NCBI GenBank assembly: GCA_001972305.1
Contig: BDDD01001650.1
Coordinates: 1-64,000, forward strand
Reading direction: 5' to 3'
DNA from: Cephalotus follicularis
Taxonomy: Eukaryota > Streptophyta > Magnoliopsida > Oxalidales > Cephalotaceae
Length of the DNA stretch: 64,000 nt
Part shown: piece after piece, positions 47,701 to 58,298 of the stretch
Numbering within the stretch: the stretch's first letter is position 1
Layout of the letters: each line of letters starts with the position of its first letter
The notes under the pieces: model-generated
The model's input: only the letters and a program-made list of their open reading frames with translations
Told to the model about the DNA's origin: nothing
Database searches by the model: none
Made by a program: the position numbers and the translations under genes

Positions 47701-49156
47701 GAGTAAAAAGGGTTAAAGAAAGGGGTTCCACTCACAGTACAGACGAGCGAGTCCCTCGACTGGTCGCCTCCACGGCCGACCTCAACGGTAGGATCCTCTA
47801 CCAACATACAGACAGACAGACAGATAACAGACTATCAGAACTCAGACAGACAACAGACTACAGACATATCAGACTCAAACACGTACAAAGACGTGAAAAG
47901 CATTATGCAATGAGATGCGTGCAGATGTCAGAAAACCATAACCGATCAATCCGGTTGACAGAACAGAAGTCAGATTATTAAAAACATCTTTTAAATCTCT
48001 TATTTAAACATTCGTTCGAAAACATTTAAGTAAGTCCAAAAATCATTAAAACTAGTCCAAGTGGTTGTCCAAGTTATCCAATTCGAGTCATATAAGCAAT
48101 TCAAGTCATTATACAGCAGAAACAGATACAGAAATACAGAATTCAGCAGAAAATAGAATTAACGGAAAAGAATTCAGAATTTACCGAAAGCTGACGGAAT
48201 GGAACACGGAGTCAGAATACTGCAGCGGAACTGGAATGGATCACATTACCGCAAAAAACGGATTCGGAAAACTGTCAGAATTGTCTCGCTGGAGGTCAGC
48301 GGCACGTGGGCCCACGTGCAGCCGCTTGCCAGGGCGTGACAGCCACGCGCGTCGCCGGTTAGCCGCAGAGGACGCATCTGGAGCACTGGAAGCCGGGGAG
48401 AGCAGATCTGGGGCGCGTTGGGTCTGGCGCAGCCGCGTTTGGCCGGAACGGCCGCGTTGACCGCGGCTGCCTTCGCCGGTGATCGCCGTTCCCGACGTCG
48501 TCACGGGTTGAGGCCGGTACCGTTCGCTTCCTCTCGTCGTCAGAAGTCCGAATCTGGCCTCCCCTTGCCGTGACGACCACCGGAGGCGCCGGAACGAAGG
48601 AAAACAGGGGCGGAGGGAGAAGGCGTCGCGCACGCCGGAGGAGACGTCGGCCGGTGCAGGGGTTGGTACCGGTGTGCTCGGGACGATGATGCTGTCCCGT
48701 TGGTACCCTTGCCGACGTCAGATCGGCACTGACGCCGGCGGCAGAAGCAAATCGGCAGAGAGACGGGAGAAAGGAGAGAGAAATCGGGGAGAGAGAGAGA
48801 AAGTCCAAAAAATGCCAAAAAAAAATTGAATTTCTCATATATATATTCAACCCAAAACGGACTAGGTTTTTGCCCAGAATTTAACCGTTACGGACAGAAA
48901 TTGGATGTTTAGGACATACCACTTGGGCTATTTTCCGAAATCAGCAGCAGTTTCAGAAAAACATCATTAAATTTTTCAGCAGATAAAACTTAGTTATTAC
49001 GCGGAAAACCATCATAATGAAATCGAAATGGTAAAAATTTATAAATGTCGTGATGCATATGTAACAATTGTCAGAAAAACAGACTAACAGACAGACAGAT
49101 AGACAGAAGCCCCGTAGGCTCACAGACACAGTCCGTACAAGGACACGGATGTCACA
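44793..49156 (+). mobile_element. Large solo-LTR-like element between the protease genes, carrying a nested MULE
   Basis: Starts TGTGACGCCCGGACCC and ends ACGGATGTCACA, with a perfect 5-bp target duplication TAAGT (44788-44792 and 49157-49161). Without the nested 1.4-kb transposon it is about 2.95 kb. Start and length resemble the long Gypsy LTR at 14561-17501. No gag or pol part was recognised, so a solo LTR is the simplest reading. It includes CAGA-rich stretches (47790-47880) and a GC-rich part (48290-48740) with overlapping artefactual frames. Confidence 0.75.
45144..46547. mobile_element. 1.4-kb non-autonomous MULE inside the solo LTR
   Basis: Inverted ends GGGTAAATTACACAAAAAC extend over about 60 bp (with TCCGTTGACACTTTAGCACC inside). 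A perfect 9-bp target duplication TTATAACAA flanks it (45135-45143 and 46548-46556), diagnostic of Mutator-type insertion. No transposase. A C/A-rich 154-codon frame (45627-46091) and overlapping frames on the minus strand are low-complexity and not accepted as genes. Confidence 0.85.
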
Positions 49157-49161
49157 TAAGT

Positions 49162-50511
49162 AATCTATATTGATTGTATATCGAACCCAACGATTGATTT
49201 GAAAAATATTATTCACAAGTCACTTAATTAAGATGACTATATATACAACTAAGTTAGGTACAATATCAATATATGCACAAGTAATTGGTGTATGGTAACT
49301 TTAAGTGTTGTATTTGCGATTAATATTTTTCAAATCTAGTCATTATATTTAATGGTTATCAACATAGACAACTGGTGAAAATTTTTTAAGTCAGTCAGAT
49401 ATTTATAGATATTTAATTGAATAAGCTAATAATTTATTATGTATTAGTAAATTATAAATCAGTTAAATTATTTATGTATAAATAAAATAGTTAAAGATAT
49501 TTAGTTGATTTAAAAATTTGCATGCATGATCTAGATAGATTGAACATCAACTATTGAATTTAAAAAATAATAATCACAAGTGTGGTAAATAAAAAGTGAC
49601 CATGCACCAATTACTTGTGCATTGGCATGCACAACTCATATTCTTATATATATGAATAGTTACTGATATTCAATCGACTTAAAAATTTGTATAAATGATC
49701 TACATATATAGATTATCTAATTCAATATTTAAATTTATAATATATAAATAAAAATCATGTCATTTTTTAGTGGTCCACCACTTAAAGTAATTCAATATAT
49801 TCATTTTTTTCATATATATTTGGACATATTGAATCATATTCTTAGTCAATGTTATTTAAGTAATTTATGGGATATAATTAGTTAGCATTAGATTAATTGC
49901 AATCTATACATGAGAGTAGGATCATGAGTAATATATTTAAGTTATTGACGGTATTACCCATCACCCTTCCAACCTTTTTTTTTATGACTAAAATTATTAA
50001 TCGTAATTGAGATGACATCACAAATATATCATAATTGGGTTGTCGAAATATTATTCGTGATTGTTTTATTAAAAGTCAAAATATCATTGATGATATTTAA
50101 AAAAATATCAATAATATTTTGACACTTTAATTATGATAATATCACAATTACGATTAATAACATTATTGGTTTCTTTCTCCGTAGTCCATAACCATAAGTC
50201 AAAAACGATGGTATGCAAAATTAAAAGCGGAAAAGAATATATGTCACAATCGGATATGGCCTAGATCATGGTAAACCCTACACACCTTGTGTGGTGAAAC
50301 TAAAGATAAGGCAGGCCAAAATTAAAGGGAAAAGCAAAAAAATAAAATAAAAAGTCTAGGGAGGGAAATATGGCATGGTGGACATCTAATGAAGCTAGAA
50401 AGCATCAATTGCAAGTTTTCTTTGTACATAATAGGATACGAAATTAGTTTTAGTATAACCAAAGACAACCCTGATAATGCATAACCCCGTGTATAAAAAA
50501 AGAACTTATTA
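49162..50511. other. AT-rich spacer with dispersed repeats and a palindrome
   Basis: Contains several copies of the dispersed AT-rich repeat (about 49512 and 49682) and an inverted repeat centred near 50100. No gene recognised. Confidence 0.45.
49985..50172. repeat. AT-rich foldback, about 185 bp
   Basis: AATTATTAATCGTAATTGAGATGAC...TCAAAATATCATTGATGATATTT pairs with AAATATCAATAATATTTTGA...ATATCACAATTACGATTAATAA. The arms are long and the loop short, as in a foldback MITE or small-RNA precursor-like hairpin. Confidence 0.7.
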
Positions 50512-50516
50512 TTAAG

Positions 50517-51602
50517 TGTTGATACAGAAATCCTTCTCTCAACAGTATCCTACGTGGAGGACTTTGATTTGTTAAGAGAAACGCTTGTCACTGATGCCTG
50601 TGAGGAAGAAACTGATCTCGGACACCTGCACAAGGTAACAATAATGGTGAAGGCCCAGGAGGTTGTTCTCCCGGGGACACTCCGACGCTCAAGTTAGTCA
50701 AGTGCAGATGAAAGATTATACTCTCTTGAATGTAAAAATTGCTGACCTTTGTTCAGTATCTTGAACTTGTATTTATAGTAGAGTTTTGTAGCTGTTGGAG
50801 CGTGAAAAACGGAATTGATGACTGTCCCCTAAGGAAATTCCGAGGATCTCGGGATTTCCCTTATCTCCACCTGATTTTTCTCTTCTTTCCTTTGTTGTAG
50901 TTGATCATGATTCTATCTCCTTGTTTGGATAAGTGTAGATCCCGTGAAATCTGTTGTAGTTAATCTCTTTATCCTATCTTCCATATCTGTTGGTAGTTAT
51001 CCTTATCTCCTTTACTTAGAGGATAAGGATCCCTGGAATTTAGGCTAACTCCCTATCCCCATTGCGTGAACGAGGAGGAGACCTTCTATCCGAGGAGAGG
51101 AGCTGATGTGAGGCCAATGAGATAGTCGGCCCCTGACTTCAAAGTCTTCTCGGCCCAGAGACCTGTATTTGAATTGGATGGCCTTTGGTTATTTGTCAGA
51201 GGAAAGAGATCTTGGAAGTGGAGCCATTGGGTGTGTCCTCGGCACTTATGCCGAGGAGTGGACCTCCTTAAGCTATTTCTTTGTTGACTCCCCCTGCTAC
51301 CAGTTTGCTGATTATAGAGTCACTTGTAATAGATCGCTTATTATGTGGCCGAGGGTATCCTCGGCTGGGTTGCTCCAAATGGTGTCCTCGGACCCGAATC
51401 CGAGGAGGTAGATTGTTGCACTAGAATCACTGGATGTGTCCTCGGCACTTGTGCCGAGGAAGAAAACTCCCTTTACCACTGTTACGTTGGCGTACGTGCT
51501 TCCTCTGCCTTTAATTCATTAATTCTTATCTCTTGGACACCTGGCCGTGTTTGCGTAAGGACACGTGTTGCATCAAATTTGACTTAATTTTTCCCCATAT
51601 CA
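50517..51602 (-). mobile_element. Solo LTR related to the Gypsy element at 22194-28463
   Basis: On the minus strand TGATATGGGGAAAA...CTGTATCAACA, 1086 bp, flanked by the target duplication TTAAG (50512-50516 and 51603-51607). Its 3' part (GTACTGTTGAGGGAA-like) matches the end of the LTR at 22194-22772, but it is longer. It carries two copies of a CCTCGGCA/TGCCGAGG hairpin (51237-51256 and 51440-51459). Confidence 0.85.
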
Positions 51603-51872
51603 TTAAGTTTCCATTCCGTAATTGTGTATATATTATATATATGAACTCTTTTATTTATATTTTATTTTGGAAAATTAATGATATTAAAAACAATCATTTT
51701 TTATGAACAGTTTCTGACGGATCTGGCATTACTCTCCTCAAATAAGTAATCAGGAATTAAATTTTCAATCATATATAAATATATATAAACATCCATTCTC
51801 CTTATTAATCACAAGTAAGAACTATAGCTAGCTTAAAGATTCTTCTCTCGATCTTGAATCTTGTTAGCTTAA

Positions 51873-53873
51873 CTAGTTACAACCCCCACTAGCAAAGCCA
51901 ACCTTGCCTCCAGCAACATCATAGACGAGCTGCAAGGTTAGCTGCTGCGTGTTACCATAAATCCCCAAATCAGTCGGAGAACTATTGCCCGCAATCGCCA
52001 AGCACACTTGAGAAGTATTACTCGCGACGAATAACCCAATGGCCGGAATACGCACCTGCACGCTACCTCTGAAGAAGAAGCTTATCTTAGGCACCGAAAC
52101 CGACCTATATTTACTAAAATCATAGCAAGTATCAAGAATTGAAAGCGCAGGTGCTCTTGGATATTGGCTCAATTTCTTCTTAAAAGCTGCCTTTAATGCC
52201 GAGTAAGCAGCAGGCGGCAAGCGAGTAATCACAGTGCCTGAATCAATGATCGTGCCAGATGTGGTGAAAACTGAAGGTGAGATTGATAACTTTTTGCCAC
52301 CAACGTAAATTCCCCTCAAGTCAAGCCCATAATAAGGTTTGGTTTTTGGATTTGCGGATAATCGTGTGTACTTAACGGATTTTGAAGACTTGGGGCCAAA
52401 AGTGAGGCGGCCTGCCGAGCTGGAAGATGATGGGAGGCAATAGGAGAAAATTTTTCCGTACTTTGAGGCTGTTTGTGATACAATGGAGAGCTTGTCGGGG
52501 CCGAGACCCATTAGACCGGCTTGACCGACGAAGAGGCCTTGGTTGTTTTCTCCGCAACCAAATTCGATCTCGCGGAGTTTGTCCGATGATAGAGTTATTG
52601 TATCCTTGGCTAAGAATCCTACGGTGAATGATCCGTCTCCATACTGGATGCCATACACGCATGTTGTGCCTGAGCAACCAGGTTCATTACCTGCACGCAC
52701 ACAATGAGCTATCAATTCTCAAAATAATAATACTAGATGTCTTACCGATTCTTAATTGATCGACTCATTAATGACATTAATTAGGTCTCATCTATATCTT
52801 TTATCAGCCAATTGATTTTGAAAAAAAAGTTGATAACATATCGAGACATGTAACGTTGTGATTCATAAATTTATTTGTTAACTAAATTTCTGATAGAGTT
52901 TGATTAAGTCCTAGATGCCCAAATATATATCATGAAACTATAGTTACCTGTGCCGGAAGCGATTGATTTGCATCTATCTGAATTGCACGAAATGTTTTTA
53001 TAAGTTGTTGATTTGGAGGGGTTAAATATTGGATCCACTTGTGGATAACAAGCAACAACGCAAGGCTGACATTGTATCCAAGTGAGGTCACTTCCTGTAT
53101 CAAATACGAGAGTGAGGTCCTTCTTTGGGGTGCCCATTCCTACGGTAACAATGTAATTAGCCGAGCCTATAATGGAGCCGGACTGGGCAGGGAGGGTAAC
53201 GGAGTCTTTCGCTTTTGCATTACTGTTGGACATTTTGGATTGAATAGAATCCACTCGAGCTTGGTCTAGTCGTAGGATGTCTTCATGAGAAGGAATATTT
53301 GCTTTGTCTTGTTTGTGTGGAGAGCATGGTCCATGCTTGTGGGTTACTTTCAAAGTCGACTTTTCGTCAAGACCTGAACTTATATACATTAACTTAATCA
53401 GTATCCCAAATGCAAGCCAAATACAAGGTGGCCTATAAGTTAATATTATGACAGTAAACAAATAATTTGTTTGCTCTGGATATATAGGTTATAGCATGTC
53501 AAATTAATGTTATATGATTATATACAAGGACAGTAACTATAATATTCTTCCCAATAAAGAAGAAGCAACACTAATAATATTAATTGAAACGAGGTAATAA
53601 TTTGTGAAAATATAGTATTGGCCAAAGTATATGGAGACTCCTTTTAAGAGACAGACGAGTACAAAGTGATGGAATATATTAACCTATGGTAGAAGGGCTG
53701 CAAACAGAAGATGGTATTAAAGAGCCCACTGTGACAGTGTGATGATGCCCAGTTTCTGCCATCTTTCTTCCTTCATGAGCATATACCTTGTTCAAAACAC
53801 AAAGAAGGGATAGAATATGAAAAGAAGAAGAGAATAGAAACCTAAAAGAGATGGTGCAAATTATGATTGCCAT
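51873..53873 (-). CDS. Plant A1 aspartic protease, second tandem copy, 477 residues, three exons
   Basis: Minus strand, exons 53873-53684, 53373-52948 and 52690-51873. Exons 1 and 2 (190 and 426 bases) have exactly the lengths of those in the copy at 40436-42409, with the same phases. Signal peptide (RFLFSSSFHILSLLCVL), propeptide with HHHTV and KVTHKHGPCSPH, catalytic Asp155 (DTGSDLTW) and Asp355 (IDSGTVIT), GDGSFTVGFLA flap region, cysteine-rich insert CQPCVVACY. Closer to the family consensus than the first copy (FGCGENNQGLF, SYCLPSSSSS). Start at Met of MAIIICTISF, because conservation with the other copies begins there; the longer open frame upstream is not conserved. It arose by tandem duplication and is now separated from its sister by two LTR insertions. 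Confidence 0.93.
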
Positions 53874-53935
53874 ATATGGATTTAGCGTTCCCTCAATTGC
53901 ATATGTTGTTGCTATTTGCAGGCATGTTGTACTAT

Positions 53936-53957
53936 CATGCATGCTTGGCTTTATATG
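53936..53957 (-). promoter_or_regulatory. TATA-like box and RY motif of the second protease gene
   Basis: CATATAAAG (53957-53949, minus strand) followed by GCATGCATG (53944-53936). CATGCATG is the RY element bound by B3-domain factors such as ABI3/FUS3/LEC2 in seed-expressed genes; expression here is not known. Confidence 0.55.
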
Positions 53958-55420
53958 AACCATTGGAAACACGATAGATATCAATCATCGTCAAATTAAT
54001 TATAATAATGATTGAAGAGAGAAAATTATGTAAAAGTAAGAATTAATGGTCTCACAAGTTTTTTGAAATCATGAGTTATAATAGTAAGCATAAATTGATA
54101 GCACTTCAATTAATATAAACCAAATATTGAATTTTGTTTAAATTACGTTCTGATCGTGAAAACATTGTTATGTTTATGAAGTGTATCACACAAATTATGT
54201 ATTGAGTAAATAGTAAGTATATAACCAGGTAATCGTTGGTAACAATATTAATTAAGTAAATAATAAATTTAAGATATTTTACCGTCATTGACTTTGTTTC
54301 TCTGTAGTTGAAGCTAACTATCTATTAAAGAAAATGGATCAACAAATTTATTATTGTGATTATTGTTACCCAACTTAATTTATCACTCTATCGTTTCTTT
54401 CAAAAAAATAATGATAAAATTTATCACTCTGTCAGTGTATGTCGTCCAATATACTTCATTCCCTTCTCCCATTTTTAAATGTAATTATTGTTACCTAACT
54501 TATTAATCTGTTGGTGAGTGTGGTCCCATACTTCCCACTTTAGAAGCAAGGGAAACCTTTAATGGGATTAGATAAATTGGGTGTTGGACATATTCTTCAC
54601 ACCATCCAATCAAAAGACAGTCTTATATGAGCCGGAAAACAGTCCGATTCGGTCACTGTGGATTGACTTCGACTCTCTCTTTTATTGATTGGCTCAATCA
54701 TCCGGTCTGCATTGTTATTTTTTTAATAACTAATTTCATATTAAATTTTAATATTATGTTAGTATTATTTATTATGATGATTTAGTTACCCCACAAATAT
54801 GGGAGTAATAATGATGACCAAGGCGCCACTATAAAATGCTTGATGACTCTAGGTTACTTCCCTCTAAAATTACTATTCTTTTCTCTCCAAAATCATTAGA
54901 TATTACTCTACTCTAAGAGATAGAAATCCAGGTCTACCTTCTGATTGATGTTTCTGATTTCAATCAACCAAGCTCTGATTCCAACGATTCGAACTCACCT
55001 TCACTCGTCAAGCAAAACTCCTATTCATACGCACCAGATCTCGCCGTGGCAGCCAAAAAAAAAAACAGAAGAAAGCGCTATCAATTGCCGACGTTGCATA
55101 GAGACTAGAGACTCGCAACAACTTGGGGCAACTTAATTAAACATTTTAATATTCCATTTTTGAGATTTATTTTAAAAATTCGAACTGAGCTTACCAACAA
55201 GTCGAATAAACATTGCTAAGTTCAAATTTGGCCCAACCCAATCAAGACCCTTTAAACTATCCGTCTGAGTTTTCAACAAAGAGCCCCAAGGACAGGCCCA
55301 TGATCCTCAGCAGAAATGGAAGTTTTAGTTGGACGCTCGAGTCGATGAAGAACACTATGGGATTTTCCGATGGGTCTTGCAAGAGAGCCCAAAGGTCCAT
55401 CAGAAATACTGGGGTTGTCA
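53958..55420. other. Upstream region of the second protease gene
   Basis: AT-rich. It contains the GGGTGTTGGACATAT...CCAATCAAAAG segment (about 54590-54625) shared with the upstream DNA of the first gene. A segment at 55180-55410 is related to 38085-38300. Short frames (such as 54945-55136 and 55213-55488) are not accepted as genes. Confidence 0.45.
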
Positions 55421-55627
55421 ACTATCAAAAATTGAAAACGAAGGTGCCGTTGGGTACTGGGTCATCCGCCTTAAAGAGCTCACTGTGACAGTGTCATGAT
55501 GCTCAGTTTCTGCCATCTTTCTTCCTTCATGAGCATAAACCTTGTTCAAAGCACAAAGAAGGGATGGAATATTAAAAGAAGAAGAGAAGAGAAACCTAAA
55601 AGAAATAGAGCAAATTGAGATTGCCAT
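55421..55627 (-). pseudogene. Remnant of a third aspartic protease copy
   Basis: Exon 1 is recognisable from Met at 55627 (MAISICSISF, signal peptide, AHEGRKMAETEHHDTVTVSS) to about 55471. There it joins directly, without an intron, to a piece of exon 3 (TQYPTAPSFSIFD, the counterpart of EYPTAPAYSIFD in the first gene), which stops at 55421 where the sequence becomes unrelated. Exon 2, both catalytic aspartates and most of exon 3 are gone. The start of a leader-only protein is still open, and the promoter is conserved. Confidence 0.85.
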
Positions 55628-55686
55628 ATACGGATTTAGCCTTCTCTCAATTGTGTTGTTGCTACTTGCAAGCATGCTGCACTATA

Positions 55687-55715
55687 ATGCATGCATGCAT
55701 GCTTGGCTTTATATA
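55687..55715 (-). promoter_or_regulatory. TATA box and RY repeat in front of the protease remnant
   Basis: TATATAAAG (55715-55707, minus strand) followed by GCATGCATGCATGCAT (55702-55687), an extended RY repeat. Same order as in the two intact genes. Confidence 0.55.
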
Positions 55716-56040
55716 ATAAGCTATGGGAAACAAGATAGAATGATAGATTATCAGTTTTGACACCATATCATTACATTGATCATAACAAAAGCAACACTAT
55801 TTCTTCGATTTAGCAAACGACAATCAAACATACGAGGGTACCAAAAAAACAAATACCGAAAAAAGGAATATAAGACATTAAGAGTGACATATACATAAAA
55901 TATTAATCAATTTTAAAAGAAAACATTCAACTATAACTGATAAAATAATCTATGATGGACAAGTTTTGATAATAAAAGTAAGATTCTCTTAAAATAATTG
56001 TCTTTTTAAAATTTACCATGTCCACTATTGGCAAAACCCA

Positions 56041-56336
56041 AATGACATGGCTTTTACTTTTAAGTTTCAAGGAATCGCATTTAATTAGTTAGGCTTGCAT
56101 TGTTAGCAAAGCATTTATTTTTTTAATTTATGAACTGTATTTAGTCGGACTTATTGGATAGATATCTGCAACGGACTATCAAAAAGTCCACTACCAAATG
56201 ACATGGCTTTTACTTTTAAGTTTCAAGGAATCGCATTTAATTTTTTTGAAAGAAGGAACCGCATTTAATTAGTTAGGCTTGCATTGTTAGCAAAGCATTT
56301 ATTTTTTAGTTTATGAACTATATTTAATTGGGCTTA
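56041..56336. repeat. Tandem duplication upstream of the protease remnant
   Basis: AAATGACATGGCTTTTACTT...AAAGCATTTATTTTTT occurs twice (about 56041-56155 and 56197-56336). The second copy has an extra small internal duplication around CGCATTTAATT. A diverged copy lies upstream of the first protease gene (about 42690-42790). Confidence 0.8.
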
Positions 56337-56959
56337 TAATATATTTGTTTCAAACCAGATTCAACATCCACCCTTTGCAATACCTGTAAGCCAGCACATA
56401 TAAAATTAAAATAAGCTGAAGCAAGTGATACCACAATTAAACCAATTCTATAGTCCACAAATATGTCTAACCAAAATAAAGAGAAGACCAAACTATGAAA
56501 AATAGCATACTTATGTGATCCTCCTACACAAGAAACACTAAACCCGTAGAGGACCAGTATTTGTTGTTGCCTTTTCAAAATTACAAATACACTGGAAGCA
56601 CACAAGAGACAATTAATCTGAAATTCCTTGATAGATGACATACAACACACTTGCAGTACAGGACAGACTAATCATAGTTGACACACAAATTCGCGCAGGG
56701 GGTTTAGGACATCTCCATATTTCGCTCAATTCTCTTAATCTATAATTTGGATTCTAGTTAAAACTCACTTCGCTTAGCGAAAAAACTATAAATACTTAAA
56801 ACTTTCATACATATGTATGTGTATCCATTCAATCATTTTTAAACATTAATATAATTTATTATCACTCTTGTGAACGGCTTCATATCACGGATACCCCTCT
56901 CCTCTTTCCCACTCTTCAGTCGGATGTAATACAGATAGACAGAGTTTGTGATTTATCTT

Positions 56960-57450
56960 GTATCGGATACAACTCCAGTTTTTAGAGCACCTGATCGGAT
57001 GACACCGGTTGAGTTGAAGGAACTAAAGTTGCACATTCAAGATTTTCTTGACAAAGGTTTCATGAGGCCAAGTGTTTTTTCATAGGGAGCACTGGTCATC
57101 TTTGTCAAAAAGAATGATGGTTTTTTACGGATGTGTATTGATTATTGATAGCTCAACAATGTTACTATCAAAAAATAAATACTCTGCCGCATATTGACTA
57201 GTTGTTTGATCAGTTAAAAGGTTCTATAGTGTTCTCAAAGGTAGACTTGAGATTGGGTTATCACCAATTTAGGGTGAGATCATATGACATTGCGAAGACA
57301 TCTTTCAGGTCATAAAACGACCATTATGAGTTTCTGGTTATAACATTTGGTGTGATCAATTGTATCAGCTGCGTTCATGGATTTGATAAACCGTGTGTTC
57401 AGTCCCTATCTCGGTCAGTTCATTGTGGTATTCATTGACGAACGTAATGT
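56960..57450 (+). mobile_element. Ty3/Gypsy reverse transcriptase fragment
   Basis: The sequence matches the start of the Gypsy RT domain: APDRMTP, ELKELKLHIQDFLDKGF, then segments like [19 protein letters not shown] and TSFR, spread over frames. It is heavily broken, with no LTR recognised nearby, so it is an old fragment. Confidence 0.75.
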
Positions 57451-58289
57451 TTGTTTGGGTGTCTTTTGATAATGATTGAGCAATAATTATGTATTGAAAT
57501 ATTATTTAATCTTTTTATTTTGATTGAATATCTATTTATTTTTATTATTTTCTTTGTTATTGTAGTAATCTGATGCCATGTCCGATTAATGAAAAAATAT
57601 TTGAAATGAGCAAAATTTTAATCTACTTGATATATATAAAAAAAATAATCTACTTGAAATTATGGATTTAATATATTTACCAGTTTTATGAATTTGAAGC
57701 AAAGCACATTGAGTTTTCTGATATATATATAACCTATGTTGGGATTTTTTGAGTATGGCACTTTATAGAGTGCTGTAGTTTTGCCGTGAGAAACAAAATT
57801 AGAAGAAAGAGACCTTGGGTGCCATTTGTTAGACGAAAGAAAACAATAATTGTGTCTCGATATCGCTGCAATTGAGGGTGCCACTGTTGCCGTTTTGCTG
57901 GTTTTTCAATTGTTGGAGCTGCACACGTGGACTTGCATGAAGGACTAACAAGTGAAGGTGTTGGTTTGCAAGGCTTCAGCGCCCTTTTTGGTTTGCAAGG
58001 AAGCTGCTTACACACGTGTCATCAGCTGTTTGACAAAGGAGTTGTTGTTTCTTGTCTTCTTGTGGCGCAACCATCACTTTGTTTTGCAATTGAAAATTGA
58101 ATCTGTTGATTTCAATTTGTTTGACGCAGTTATCAATTGAAATTAAAGAAACTTGTCTTGCAATTGTGTGGAACAAGACAAAAATATGGGGGCCACCACC
58201 GTATACAATTCAAGAATTGAATCTCCTATTTTCAATTTGTTGAATGTGCCGTTTTTGTCTTTTTTGTGGGGCCACCATTGTTATACAAG
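57451..58289. other. Spacer without a recognised gene
   Basis: Moderately AT-rich. Repeated words such as GAATCTGTTGATTTCAATTTGTT and GAATCTCCTATTTTCAATTTGTT (58099 and 58217) suggest an old duplication. Short frames on the minus strand (57734-58015) resemble nothing known. Confidence 0.4.
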
Positions 58290-58298
58290 TTAAAGTCG

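Noticed and set aside
48065-48850. Overlapping frames in a GC-rich stretch
   Set aside because: Inside a solo LTR; frames on both strands overlap fully, and Arg/Pro/Ser composition follows base composition.
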